46,940 bases of DNA from Phycisphaerales bacterium (lineage in GTDB: Bacteria > Planctomycetota > Phycisphaerae > Phycisphaerales > SM1A02): assembly GCA_014237965.1 (NCBI GenBank), contig JABABZ010000003.1, positions 1-46,940 on the forward strand. The letters run 5' to 3'. The notes under the pieces are model-generated. The model worked only from the letters and a program-made list of their open reading frames with translations. It was not told the origin of the DNA and searched no databases. Positions 16,371-26,070 of this stretch are shown in pieces (the first letter of the stretch is position 1; every line of letters begins with the position of its first letter). The position numbers were made by a program, and so were the translations under genes.

Positions 16371-18002
16371 ATGGCGGCTGATTCCCTCCAGACGGCAATC
16401 GAATCGATGAGGGCTCAAGCGGAGCAGATTCGCCAGGGCGGTGGTCCCAAGGGGATCGATCGCCAGCATCGTCATGGCCGGCTCACCGCTCGCGAGCGGA
16501 TCGATCTGCTGGTCGACCCCGGCGCGCCGAGATTCGAATGCGGGCTCTTCGCCGCCCACGGGATGTATTCGGAGTTCGGAGGTGCGGCGTCCGCCGGCGT
16601 GGTGACCGAGATCGGTCAGATCGGTGGCCGGCCCGCCATGATCGTGGCGAACGATGCCACCGTGAAGGCCGGCGCCTTCTTCCCGATGACCTGCAAGAAG
16701 ATCATCCGCGCCCAGAACATCGCGGAATCGGCGCATTTGCCGTTGGTCTACCTCGTGGACAGTGCCGGTGTCTTCCTTCCGCTGCAGGAGGACGTCTTCC
16801 CGGACACCGACGACTTCGGACGGATCTTCCGCAACAACGCGGTGATCAGTGCCAAGGGAATTCCACAGATCGCCGCGATCATGGGCAACTGCGTCGCCGG
16901 TGGCGGATATCTGCCCGTGCTCTGCGACACGCTGCTCATGACCGAGGGAAGCGGTCTCTATCTCGCCGGCCCGGCCCTGGTGAAGGCGGCGATCGGCCAG
17001 GAGGTCGAGAGCGAGGATCTCGGCGGTGCTTCGATGCACGCGGAGATCTCGGGAACGATCGACTTCCGGGAGAAGGACGACGAGGCCTGCATCGCCAGAT
17101 TGCAACGAATCATGCTTGGCTGCATGTCCGCCCGGACCCGCCCGGCGGCACCGTTCGCCGCGTCACCGCCGGCAAGATCCACTTCCGAGATTCTGGACGT
17201 CTTCAACCCGGATCCGGGGCAGCAGTACGACATGAGGGATCTGCTGGGATGCGTCGTCGATGGCGAGTCCTTCGACGAATATCGTGCGGACTTCGGCCGA
17301 TCGCTGGTCTGCGGATATTCACGCATCGAAGGCTGGCCATGCGGGATCGTGGCGAACCAGCGGATGATGACCAAGCGGCGAATGCCCGGAGGCAAGTCGG
17401 GACCGACGGATGCGGTGAACATGCCCGCCGTCATCTACGACGATGCCGCCGACAAGGCGGCCCGGTTCATCATGGACTGCAACCAGAAACGAATCCCCAT
17501 CGTCTTCGTCCATGACACCACTGGTTTCATGGTCGGTCGTGACAGTGAACAGGGGGGGATCATCCGAGCCGGCGCGAAGATGGTCAACGCGATGAGCAAC
17601 TGCGTGGTACCCAAGATCTCGTTGCTTGCCAACGCGAGCTACGGTGCGGGTAACTACGCGATGTGCGGGCGAGCATTCGATCCGTTCCTGACGCTGGCCT
17701 GGCCGGGGTCACGTTGTGCGGTGATGGGGGCGGCGCAGGCGGCCAACGTCCTGCTTCAGATCGACCTTGCGGCTCGAACGCGACGTGGCGAGGAGATCGA
17801 CGAGACGACTCGAGAGGAACTGCTTTCAGCGATCACCGCGAGTTATTCCGAGCAGCAGGATGTCCTCTACGGGGCCGCTCGCGGTTGGCTTGATCGCATG
17901 ATCGAGCCGGATCAGACCCGGCGTGAGCTCGGTGAAGCATTGATGCTCGCCAGCGGCGTGGATGCCTCGGGACCGTTTGCGACCGGGGTTCTGCAGACCT
18001 GA
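16371..18002 (+). CDS. Acyl-CoA carboxylase carboxyltransferase (beta) subunit, methylcrotonyl/propionyl-CoA carboxylase type
   Basis: RLTARERIDLLVDPGAPRFE, GRPAMIVANDATVKAGAFFPMTCKKIIRAQ, LVYLVDSAGVFLPLQEDVFPD, YGAGNYAMCGRAFDPFLTLAWPGSRCAVMG. Confidence 0.93.
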   Translation: MAADSLQTAIESMRAQAEQIRQGGGPKGIDRQHRHGRLTARERIDLLVDPGAPRFECGLFAAHGMYSEFGGAASAGVVTEIGQIGGRPAMIVANDATVKAGAFFPMTCKKIIRAQNIAESAHLPLVYLVDSAGVFLPLQEDVFPDTDDFGRIFRNNAVISAKGIPQIAAIMGNCVAGGGYLPVLCDTLLMTEGSGLYLAGPALVKAAIGQEVESEDLGGASMHAEISGTIDFREKDDEACIARLQRIMLGCMSARTRPAAPFAASPPARSTSEILDVFNPDPGQQYDMRDLLGCVVDGESFDEYRADFGRSLVCGYSRIEGWPCGIVANQRMMTKRRMPGGKSGPTDAVNMPAVIYDDAADKAARFIMDCNQKRIPIVFVHDTTGFMVGRDSEQGGIIRAGAKMVNAMSNCVVPKISLLANASYGAGNYAMCGRAFDPFLTLAWPGSRCAVMGAAQAANVLLQIDLAARTRRGEEIDETTREELLSAITASYSEQQDVLYGAARGWLDRMIEPDQTRRELGEALMLASGVDASGPFATGVLQT

Positions 18003-18246
18003 GCATTCGAGGGCCTTCGGCCGAATCTATCCGCGGACGGAGCATGCGATCTTCGTTTCCTGCCGATTACAACCTCGGTCATAGGTACGGAGCGAACGGC
18101 GCCTTGATGGTTTGCTATGAGGCTCCGGATCCGACCAACTCGTTCACGTAGGGATCGAGACATCGAGCAAGCGAAGAATCTTGAATTGAAGACACTGGCC
18201 CGACTGTCTTTTTCGTGACATTGCGAACGGTACTTCTGTGCGCCGC

Positions 18247-18972
18247 TCACTTGACTTCGAATATGTAGTTTCGATGCCGCCGCCCCTTGATGCGAGGTAG
18301 TTTGTCATATTCGCTCACGGGGTACGTCTTCTCCCTGACGTGGAATGATCCGGTGTACCCGTAGGATGTGAGTATCCCGTTTACTTCCGACATTTGCTCT
18401 TCCCAGATTTCGATGAGTATGGTCGGTTTGTCCTCGGCCAAGGTTTTTCTGGCGCCCCGGAGCATCTCTGCTTCATGGCCTTCGATGTCGCATTTGATGA
18501 ACTTGATCGGACGGGGCAGGGTGTCTGAAATCGAATCAAGCGTCACGACTGAAGTCTCTATCTCCTGGCCAGAGGTGTGCTCGCTTGAATAGAACTGGAG
18601 TGAGGCGCTTCCGTGCTCTGGCTTGCCTCTGTAGAGAGGGGCCGTCGTGTTTCTGTCAGAAAGTCCACAATTCCGTATGTCAATGTTCTTCAACTTGAAC
18701 ATCTTCATGACCCTTTTGATCGTGACGATGCACTCGGGTTGTGGTTCGAATGCTGTCACGGTGCCACTTGCCCCAACGCTACGAGAGAGGAAGTAGCAGT
18801 AAATGCCGCGGTTGGCTCCGATGTCGAGCACTGATGTTCCACCGAGTTCGAGCGATTGCAGGAAACGAATGGATTCAGACTCGGTTCTCCTCTTGTAGCG
18901 ATGAAAACGCTGGGCATGTCCGAGTTTCGTGTTCTTAAGATATGACTGGATCTTTTTCAAGAGGGTTGGCAT
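18247..18972 (-). CDS. FkbM family methyltransferase (start 18972 or 19008)
   Basis: SVLDIGANRGIYCYFLSR SAM-binding motif; FIKCDIEGHEAEMLRGARKTL FkbM signature. Confidence 0.9.
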   Translation of the reverse strand: MPTLLKKIQSYLKNTKLGHAQRFHRYKRRTESESIRFLQSLELGGTSVLDIGANRGIYCYFLSRSVGASGTVTAFEPQPECIVTIKRVMKMFKLKNIDIRNCGLSDRNTTAPLYRGKPEHGSASLQFYSSEHTSGQEIETSVVTLDSISDTLPRPIKFIKCDIEGHEAEMLRGARKTLAEDKPTILIEIWEEQMSEVNGILTSYGYTGSFHVREKTYPVSEYDKLPRIKGRRHRNYIFEVK

Positions 18973-19264
18973 GTTGAAATGGAGTCTACATCTTTGAACG
19001 AACTCCATGAATCTGATCCACCGTGTCCTCGAGCCCGTTCTTGAGTTTTTCGGCGCAGCCTTCGAGGCGGACCGTATCCATCACGGCGGCCTTTGTTTCG
19101 ATGGGATTGCAGACGGTTTGCGTCGTTGGCGGGAGGTCGGCCAGAATCTGAGGATCGTAGGCATCATCAGTGATCCAGCTGGCCCTGGCGCCTTGCATCG
19201 CATACCAGACTCCGACGCCCTTTCCGGATGTTCTCATCTGGAGATCAGGCGATGCCCGAAGCCA

Positions 19265-20002
19265 TCACCCGCGTCTTGTACGACGTCTGATTCCGGCGAG
19301 ACCGAAGAGTGCGAGGACGCCCGGTGCCGGCACGGCCGAGTACTCGACCAGAAGTTCCGGTCGGAAGTCTTCGTTCCCATTGGTCATCGAATCGAATCGT
19401 TTCGTCGTCCCGGAGGTGGATTCGTTGCCCAGCAGGAGCCAGCCGAATTCGCCGACGTCCCCGGCGAGCATTCCCTCCAGGTCGCTGATGAGTCCGCTGC
19501 CGGTCCATTCGTAGAAGCCGACGCCATCGATCGAAGCCGACGCGGATGCCAGAACTTCGAAGTCGCCGCCGGCGGTCTGCCACGGACTGACGGTCCAGAA
19601 GGCATCCATCCAGGTCGCGGAGCCGGGAGTCGCCGGACCGCCACCACCTTCACCGCCGCCGGCATCGGTCGATCCGACGCCCCAGTCGTTCAGGACCCGA
19701 TGAAGACCGACGTTCTCCGCGGCCGCGCCGGATTGAGACATGTGAAGTCGAAGGGTGACCGACGATATCTCGATCATCTGGCCGGACAGCGGAGAGAGAT
19801 CGAAGTCAAGCAGTCCCCGTCGTTTGAAATTCTGATTGGTCACGCCGGCGAAGAGGTGCTGGCCCAGCCCGTTGGCGAGGGGCGAACCGTTGGTCTCATA
19901 CAGCGTCCCATGGCGGTTCGATTGGAGCGACGCGAAATCTGCGGCGGCGGGAAGGGCGACCGTGAGGACTGCAAGGCTGGCGATCGAGGCGAGGCATTTC
20001 AT
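19265..20002 (-). CDS. Secreted DNRLRE-like protein with PEP-CTERM-like sorting tail
   Basis: Signal peptide MKCLASIASLAVLTVALPAAA; RGLLDFDLSPL...VTLRLHMSQSG..VLNDWGVG; C-terminus VPAPGVLALFGLAGIRRRTRRG. Confidence 0.8.
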   Translation of the reverse strand: MKCLASIASLAVLTVALPAAADFASLQSNRHGTLYETNGSPLANGLGQHLFAGVTNQNFKRRGLLDFDLSPLSGQMIEISSVTLRLHMSQSGAAAENVGLHRVLNDWGVGSTDAGGGEGGGGPATPGSATWMDAFWTVSPWQTAGGDFEVLASASASIDGVGFYEWTGSGLISDLEGMLAGDVGEFGWLLLGNESTSGTTKRFDSMTNGNEDFRPELLVEYSAVPAPGVLALFGLAGIRRRTRRG

Positions 20003-20174
20003 GGATTCGGTCTCTCTGGGGCGGTGATTAGGACTTGGAGAAGATGGCGGCATTCAGTCTGTTCACAAGGGAGAGGTCGTTTTTTGCTCCGATTCTCCCG
20101 ATCCCAGCCCGCAGGATTCATACGATGCGATCTCTTGAACGTTCCCGTCCCTCAGCCCCTTCTGGAAGAAACCT

Positions 20175-20792
20175 TTGAAAGAAGTTCTCCTCGCCAGTGG
20201 AAATCCTCACAAACTGGAGGAGGTCCGGGCGGTTCTCGGTCCTTTGGGAATCGACGTCCTGGGTCTCGACCAACTCCCGTCGATTCCGGAGGAGCCTGTC
20301 GAGGATGCCGCGACCTTCGAGGGCAATGCCCGGATCAAGGCGATCGCCTACGCACGGGCATCCGGTCGAGACGCACTCGCCGACGATTCCGGACTTGAAG
20401 TCGATGCACTGGGCGGAGAGCCGGGGGTCCGGAGCGCCCGTTGGTCCGGAGTCGACGGAACTCGGGAGGAACGTGACGCTGCCAACAATCGAAAGCTCGT
20501 CGAAGCCTTGGGGGGGGTTCCCGAATCGGCCCGGACCGCTCGGTTCGTCTGCGCGATGTGTCTCGCGTCCCCGGACGGCCGGATTCTCGCCGAGACAAGG
20601 GGGGACTTCGAGGGTGTCATCACCCTCGAGCCTCGTGGCCGGAACGGATTCGGTTACGACCCGCATCTTCATCTGCCCGACGAAGGCCGGACCAGTGCCG
20701 AACTCTCGCCTGACGAAAAGAACGCGCGAAGTCACCGTGGCGCCGCGACGCGGGCCATGGTTCCCCTGTTGGAGGCGATGATTCGAGACTGA
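20175..20792 (+). CDS. rdgB: XTP/dITP diphosphatase (RdgB/HAM1), TTG start
   Basis: LLASGNPHKLEEV, ALADDSGLEVDALGGEPGVRSARW, GRNGFGYDPHLHLPDEGRTSAELSPDEKNARSHRG. Confidence 0.97.
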   Translation: MKEVLLASGNPHKLEEVRAVLGPLGIDVLGLDQLPSIPEEPVEDAATFEGNARIKAIAYARASGRDALADDSGLEVDALGGEPGVRSARWSGVDGTREERDAANNRKLVEALGGVPESARTARFVCAMCLASPDGRILAETRGDFEGVITLEPRGRNGFGYDPHLHLPDEGRTSAELSPDEKNARSHRGAATRAMVPLLEAMIRD

Positions 20793-20794
20793 TC

Positions 20795-22045
20795 ATGGCG
20801 AAGCGCGTTCCCCTCGAAATCCTCGACTTGAAGGACCAACGCTACTCCTGCCACGGTTGTGGCGACTGTTGTCGTGACTTCAGTGTGCAGTTGCGAGACG
20901 AGGATCTTGATCGGCTCGACAAGCAGGGTTGGGAAGAGAAGCTGGGGCAGTCGGTCACCGTCGAGTTCCGAGGTCGGCGCTACCTGCGTCAACAGGCGGA
21001 TGGCGCCTGTCTCTTCCTGCAGGAGGACGGGCTCTGTCGGATCCACGGCGAGTACGGCTTCCATGAAAAGCCGGTCGCGTGTCGATTGTTCCCGTTCAAT
21101 CTCGCCCCCGATGCCACCGGAACGCATGCCGGCTTGAACTTCGCCTGTCAGAGCGTGAGAGCGAATCGGGGTGCGTCGCTCGAATCGCATCGGGAGGACT
21201 TGCGGCGGGCGCTTCGTGAAGTTCCGGAATCCAATGCCATCTCCCCGCCACGACTCGCGGGGGATCTTCGTGCCGATGGCGAAGAGGTCGAGGCGATCGT
21301 GTCTGGATTGGATCGATGGCTGGGGATGGAAGAGGTGCCGCTCTCCATCCGACTCGATGGATTCGCCTGGCTTGCGCAGAGTCTGGGCGCGGCGTCGTTC
21401 GCGGAGGTTCGAGGTTCGCGCATCGCCGAACTGGTCGGTCTTCTCGTGTCGGCGCTGCCCGATGAGTTGCTGCACCTTCCCGTGGATTCCCCGGGGCGTG
21501 GTCAAAGGCGACAGCTTCGGCAGGCGGCCTTCGCCCGAATAGAAGATCCGAGGTTCACTGGAGATGAAAAGCGGGCATCCCTCTCCGCTCGTCTCGACCA
21601 ATGGTCGCGGAGCCGACGATTCGCGCGGGGGCGGGGGGCGATTCCCGGGCTCGCCCGCGGCTGGTCGGTTCCCGCGGACTTCCGAGATGTGGAGTCGATG
21701 CCGAGCGTTCCCGGAACGCCGGAGATCGCCGACCTGGTCACCCGTTGGTTGCGGTCGACGATCCGAGGCGGAAGAGCGTGGGGAAGTGCGTACTACGGTT
21801 GGACCATCGCCGAGGGCGTGCAAGGACTCGCCCTCAACGTCGCGTGTCTCGGGTGGTTGGCGAGAGCGCATGCGGCCGGCGAGGGGCGGGACGTCGTCGG
21901 CCCCGATTCCGTCGGTGAGGCGCTGGGAAGAATCGACCGTTCATCCGGACGAGCAGCCTGGCTCGGGACCGCGGCCGAACGACTCCGGCTTCGATATCTG
22001 GCCGCCGACGACGGGCTTCGTCGTCTGGTCCGTTCGACCTGGTGA
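20795..22045 (+). CDS. YkgJ-family cysteine cluster protein
   Basis: YSCHGCGDCCRDFSV...GACLFLQEDGLCRIHGEYGFHEKPVACRLFPF; long Cys-poor C-terminal extension. Confidence 0.88.
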   Translation: MAKRVPLEILDLKDQRYSCHGCGDCCRDFSVQLRDEDLDRLDKQGWEEKLGQSVTVEFRGRRYLRQQADGACLFLQEDGLCRIHGEYGFHEKPVACRLFPFNLAPDATGTHAGLNFACQSVRANRGASLESHREDLRRALREVPESNAISPPRLAGDLRADGEEVEAIVSGLDRWLGMEEVPLSIRLDGFAWLAQSLGAASFAEVRGSRIAELVGLLVSALPDELLHLPVDSPGRGQRRQLRQAAFARIEDPRFTGDEKRASLSARLDQWSRSRRFARGRGAIPGLARGWSVPADFRDVESMPSVPGTPEIADLVTRWLRSTIRGGRAWGSAYYGWTIAEGVQGLALNVACLGWLARAHAAGEGRDVVGPDSVGEALGRIDRSSGRAAWLGTAAERLRLRYLAADDGLRRLVRSTW

Positions 22046-22047
22046 GG

Positions 22048-23346
22048 TCACTCGGTGGGGGCGGGTTCCGGGCCGCGGCTTCGCGTGAACGGCCAGACCG
22101 GGTAGCGTCGGCCATTGAGCAGCACGCCGAGCCCGGTCCCACGCACCGCGAAGTGATAGATCACGAGAAGCACGGCGGTGGTCAGGGCGATCATCGCGGT
22201 CATCTTCACGATTCCCGGGGCATCCCAGAATCGGAAGAGCGCGGGAAAGAAGATGCAGAGGGGGAGATGCATCAGGTAGATCCAGTACGACGCATCGACG
22301 AAGTACCGAACTACCGGGTTCTCACGCTGGAACAGTCGTTCGGTGATGCCGGTCAGCCCGAGGATCAGGACCCAGCAAGTGGTCGCTTGAATCGCCTGGT
22401 TCACGACGAACATCACTTCGGCCTGTTCGGATTCGGCGTCCATCGAGAAGTGGGTGGCGATTCCCATGATCACCGCGCCGATCAGGAGAAGCAGCCCGAG
22501 GCCGAATCGAAGCCAGGCCCAGTCCTTGAGTCGAGCCACGAGGTCGCGGTCGCCGAAGGCGAGCCATCCGATTCCGAAGTAGAAACCGTAGAGGAAGATC
22601 ACGTGCCAGAGCGGCCAGAACGACTCGGAGGTGTCGATTCCCGGCTTCTCCATCGTGAGCATCAAGGCGGTCGTCGCCACCACGAGGATCGGAAGTCGAA
22701 TCCATCGCAACGGCCAGAAGATGTCGAAGGCTTTGAAGCAGGTTCGAAGCCAGCCGCCGATCGGCCCCCCGAACCGTTGCAGAACGATCGTCAGCAGGCC
22801 GAAGGCCAGGTAGTAGTAGACGAGGTAGTACAGGAACCAGAGGTGCAACGGACCCGCTTCGGAGAAGTCCACATTCAGCGGCATCTTCTCGTATGCGAGG
22901 CCGATGGTTCGATCGCTCGCAGGCAGGTATGACCAGGTGTAGGCGAAACTGATCGACCAGCTGAGCAGCGGGAAGAGCACGAACCAACCGATGACCAGTG
23001 GAAGCACGATACGGTCGTAGCGGTGTCCTGCGAATCCCACCGCACCGCGCCGGGTAAAGAGCATGGCGCCGAAGAATCCAGCCATGACGAAGAACACCGG
23101 CATGCGGAAGATGTGGATTCCGAGGACGAGGATTCCCGCGAACGCGGTGCGATTCGGGTCTTCATAGATCCAGACCTGCGGCTCGTGGTAGACCAACGCG
23201 GTGTGAATGACCACGCCGAGCAGCATCATCGCGGCCCGAAGGAAATCCAGCCCGTGAAACCGACCGGTTCCGGGGGTCAGCGGGTGCCATGGATGCTGGG
23301 TCGGCATCGGTGGGGGAGGGCTGGCTCTTCGGCCGTCGGAGTTCAT
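22048..23346 (-). CDS. Acyltransferase 3 family membrane protein (OpgC-like)
   Basis: FHGLDFLRAAMMLLGVVIHTALVY N-terminal motif; about 10 TM segments; DASYWIYLMHLPLCIF. Confidence 0.88.
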   Translation of the reverse strand: MNSDGRRASPPPPMPTQHPWHPLTPGTGRFHGLDFLRAAMMLLGVVIHTALVYHEPQVWIYEDPNRTAFAGILVLGIHIFRMPVFFVMAGFFGAMLFTRRGAVGFAGHRYDRIVLPLVIGWFVLFPLLSWSISFAYTWSYLPASDRTIGLAYEKMPLNVDFSEAGPLHLWFLYYLVYYYLAFGLLTIVLQRFGGPIGGWLRTCFKAFDIFWPLRWIRLPILVVATTALMLTMEKPGIDTSESFWPLWHVIFLYGFYFGIGWLAFGDRDLVARLKDWAWLRFGLGLLLLIGAVIMGIATHFSMDAESEQAEVMFVVNQAIQATTCWVLILGLTGITERLFQRENPVVRYFVDASYWIYLMHLPLCIFFPALFRFWDAPGIVKMTAMIALTTAVLLVIYHFAVRGTGLGVLLNGRRYPVWPFTRSRGPEPAPTE

Positions 23347-23999
23347 TTGAGAGCTGCCTCGATGATCGGACGACAGGCCCGCCGGCCGTTTTCGAGCACG
23401 GCCCGATCGAGCGGCATCTGGAGCAGTTCGATGATCGGTTGCGTGTATTCCCAGGGGACGTCGAGGGCGGTGAGCGCGGTGAGTCGATCATTGTTCATGG
23501 CGGTCGGATCCGCGCCAGCCTCGAGGAGGAACTTCACGCACTCCAGACGGCCCAGGAATGCAGCACCGATCAGCGCGGTCCCGCGACTCCGGTTTCGCAC
23601 GTTGACGGTCCCGCCGGCCTCGAGAATGGTCTTCATTGCGTCGATGTGTCCGAAGTCGGCGGCGAATTCGAGTGCCGAAACGCCGAAGGTGGGGTCGAGT
23701 TCGTCGGGATTGCCGGATTTCTCAAGGCGAGCCGCGAGGGTCGGAACCGCGCCCATGGCGGCGGGCGTCCAGATGTCGACCACTTCGGTTGAGGGCACTT
23801 CGGTTGAGGCCGTATCGGTGGTGGGCGTCTCGGTGGCCTGAGATTCCGTCGAAGCGTCGCCTCCGCATCCGACGGGGAGAAGCCCAAGAATCGTGATGAG
23901 GGACGCGCGGAGCAGGTTCGTCAGGATCGGGACCCGCGCGGTGGACGCTGCGGACCGATGAGGCTGTTGGTTCTTCTGGTGCAAGTTGGATCCGTACAC
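23343..23999 (-). CDS. Ankyrin-repeat lipoprotein (GTG or TTG start, uncertain)
   Basis: Lipobox LLPVGCGG; ankyrin units FGVSALEFAADFGHIDAMKTILEAGGTVNVRNRSRGTALIGAAFLGRLECVKFLLEAGADPTAMNND; 4-nt overlap with the downstream acyltransferase start. Confidence 0.8.
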   Translation of the reverse strand: MYGSNLHQKNQQPHRSAASTARVPILTNLLRASLITILGLLPVGCGGDASTESQATETPTTDTASTEVPSTEVVDIWTPAAMGAVPTLAARLEKSGNPDELDPTFGVSALEFAADFGHIDAMKTILEAGGTVNVRNRSRGTALIGAAFLGRLECVKFLLEAGADPTAMNNDRLTALTALDVPWEYTQPIIELLQMPLDRAVLENGRRACRPIIEAALK

Positions 24000-24153
24000 G
24001 TTGGGATCTCTCCAAGTTGAATGTGTGACGACGTCCCACCAGATCGCAGAGTTCACGGAGGAATTCCAGAGGCAGCGTACCCCATCGTATCTGCTGGTCG
24101 GCCACCCTGAGCCACCGTTGAAACCATGGTTCATGACCATGGAGGTCAGGTGA

Positions 24154-25902
24154 TCATTTTCTTCCACGCCCGCCGCCGGCCTTCGCGTTGCCGCCGCCCT
24201 TGCCGGAGCCCTTGCTCTCGCCTTTGCCGTCGCCTTTGCTGCTTCCGGGGCGGGATGGTATCTCGCCAAACCGTTCCGGACCGAGCACGGCGAGCAATTG
24301 CGCCTCGACCTGGTCGTCCAGTCGATCAAACCCCTCGTACCCCGGTTCGCGCCAGGCTTGTTCGCCGAGAGATTTCACTTTCGCGCCGTCGTCCATCACG
24401 GCCTCGACCATCGCCCGGGCGATCCGGGTCTCGTTGTTGAGTCGTCGTTGGATGGCATCGGCGCGGAGAAACTCGACTTGCAGGAGGATTCTCTGCTCGA
24501 TCTCGGCGAGCGATGCCAGGATCGGATCGTCCAGACCTTCGAGCGACAGTGCGGCGCTGGTGGCGGTCTCGCACCATCGTGACCGCATCTGGGCTCGGAA
24601 GCCCGTTCGTCTCGCGACGTCGAGGAATGCGGCGGCTGACTCCGAATCCACTTCTTCAAGACGCGCACGGATCAGATCGATTCGTCCGAGGATCGTGTCT
24701 CGGACGGCGAGTTCGGCGGTGAGCTCCGCGGTCGCGGCGCTGCGGACCCGCGAGCGGAATCTCGACTCACCCTCGGCTCCGGACTCGATCGTCTCGATCG
24801 TGAGCTCCAGGGCCTGCTTCTCGCGACGGATCCTCGCTTCGGTTCGGGCGTCGAAGAGGACCGCGATCTCGTCGAGTACCTCCGCCTCGGTGGCTTCAAG
24901 TTCGGCCGCCTCGAAGTCGGCCCGATCGATCGAGCCGAGCGCCGCGACGACGTTGGTCGTGGCGCCGCCCATCCGAGAATCGGCCATCCCGTGCTGGATC
25001 CTGATCTCGTCGAGGGTCGATGCGAGAGTCGATTCCATCTCCGAACCGACCAGCGCCGTGATCGATTCGACGGTCTCCTCGCGAAGTTCGCGTCGCCGCC
25101 GCTCGACGAGGTTCATTCCGTCGAGCACATCGCGAGCATCGACCTTTCCGCCGGCTTCTTCGATGGCCGTTCGCCGGCGTTCCAACATCGGCTCCAGCAT
25201 CGCGAGTCGAACCCGCATGCCCTCCAGTCGCGCTTCCACCCAGTCCAGCGTGCCGCGGATCTTCTCGTCGCTCACGCCGCGTTCGGTCAGTCCATCGACG
25301 ATTCTCCCTTCGACGGCGTTCCAGTTCGATGGATCGATGGCTTGGTAACCGGGCTCGAAGTTCGCCAGTTCCACCTGGCTCGAACCGAGTTCGAGCATGT
25401 TGCGAAACCGCGAAGCTTCGGCTTCAAAGGCGTCTTCGTAGTCGAGCAGAACGCTTTCGGCGATGGGTGCCGTGGCATCGTCGAGTTCGAGCCGATCCAC
25501 GATGAGGTCGATGTCGCGACGGATGAATTCCGGTCTGAGCAGGGTTCTGAAATCGCCGCCCTCCGGCACCCGCATGGCGTACCAGAGATGTCCACCGCCG
25601 TCGCTCTTTCCTTCGCCCTCGTTCCCTCCCTTGTCGTCGGTCCTCTGATTGACGAGGTTCGACGCAGCCTCCCAGAGCGCCCTTGCGTCTTCGCCGCTCA
25701 TCGCCTGCACTCGCACCGCCATCTTCAGGTCACCGCCGAGTTGTTCGAGGAAGGCCTCCGGATCGGTGTCGGGCGAAGCCGGCACTCCGGCCGGTCCTTT
25801 CTGGGCGAATGCAGGGGTCGAGAGGGAGCCCACGAGCAGGCCAAGCAGCATGGCCGGGAGTGGACGATGGCTGATTGTTTGAACCGAGCGAGTCGATGGC
25901 AT
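24154..25902 (-). CDS. Secreted helix-rich protein with Gly/Lys-rich tail, paralog of 2383-3771
   Basis: Signal peptide ...AMLLGLLVGSLSTPAFAQ; RPEFIRRDIDLIVDRLELDDATAPIAESVLLDYEDAFE; tail GSSKGDGKGESKGSGKGGGNAKAGGGRGRK. Confidence 0.8.
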   Translation of the reverse strand: MPSTRSVQTISHRPLPAMLLGLLVGSLSTPAFAQKGPAGVPASPDTDPEAFLEQLGGDLKMAVRVQAMSGEDARALWEAASNLVNQRTDDKGGNEGEGKSDGGGHLWYAMRVPEGGDFRTLLRPEFIRRDIDLIVDRLELDDATAPIAESVLLDYEDAFEAEASRFRNMLELGSSQVELANFEPGYQAIDPSNWNAVEGRIVDGLTERGVSDEKIRGTLDWVEARLEGMRVRLAMLEPMLERRRTAIEEAGGKVDARDVLDGMNLVERRRRELREETVESITALVGSEMESTLASTLDEIRIQHGMADSRMGGATTNVVAALGSIDRADFEAAELEATEAEVLDEIAVLFDARTEARIRREKQALELTIETIESGAEGESRFRSRVRSAATAELTAELAVRDTILGRIDLIRARLEEVDSESAAAFLDVARRTGFRAQMRSRWCETATSAALSLEGLDDPILASLAEIEQRILLQVEFLRADAIQRRLNNETRIARAMVEAVMDDGAKVKSLGEQAWREPGYEGFDRLDDQVEAQLLAVLGPERFGEIPSRPGSSKGDGKGESKGSGKGGGNAKAGGGRGRK

Positions 25903-26070
25903 GGCGTCGTCCTTTACGGAAATGCGGAGACTTCAGTGCTGCGAGTGCGGACAGCCTGACGACTTCTGGGCCGAACGCGAGTGATCCTACGGTTGACGAA
26001 GATATTAGTCAATCGTTTCAAAGGCCGGCAGCCCTCTTCAATCGCCGAAGGGGTGGTTTCGGCCGTCGTC

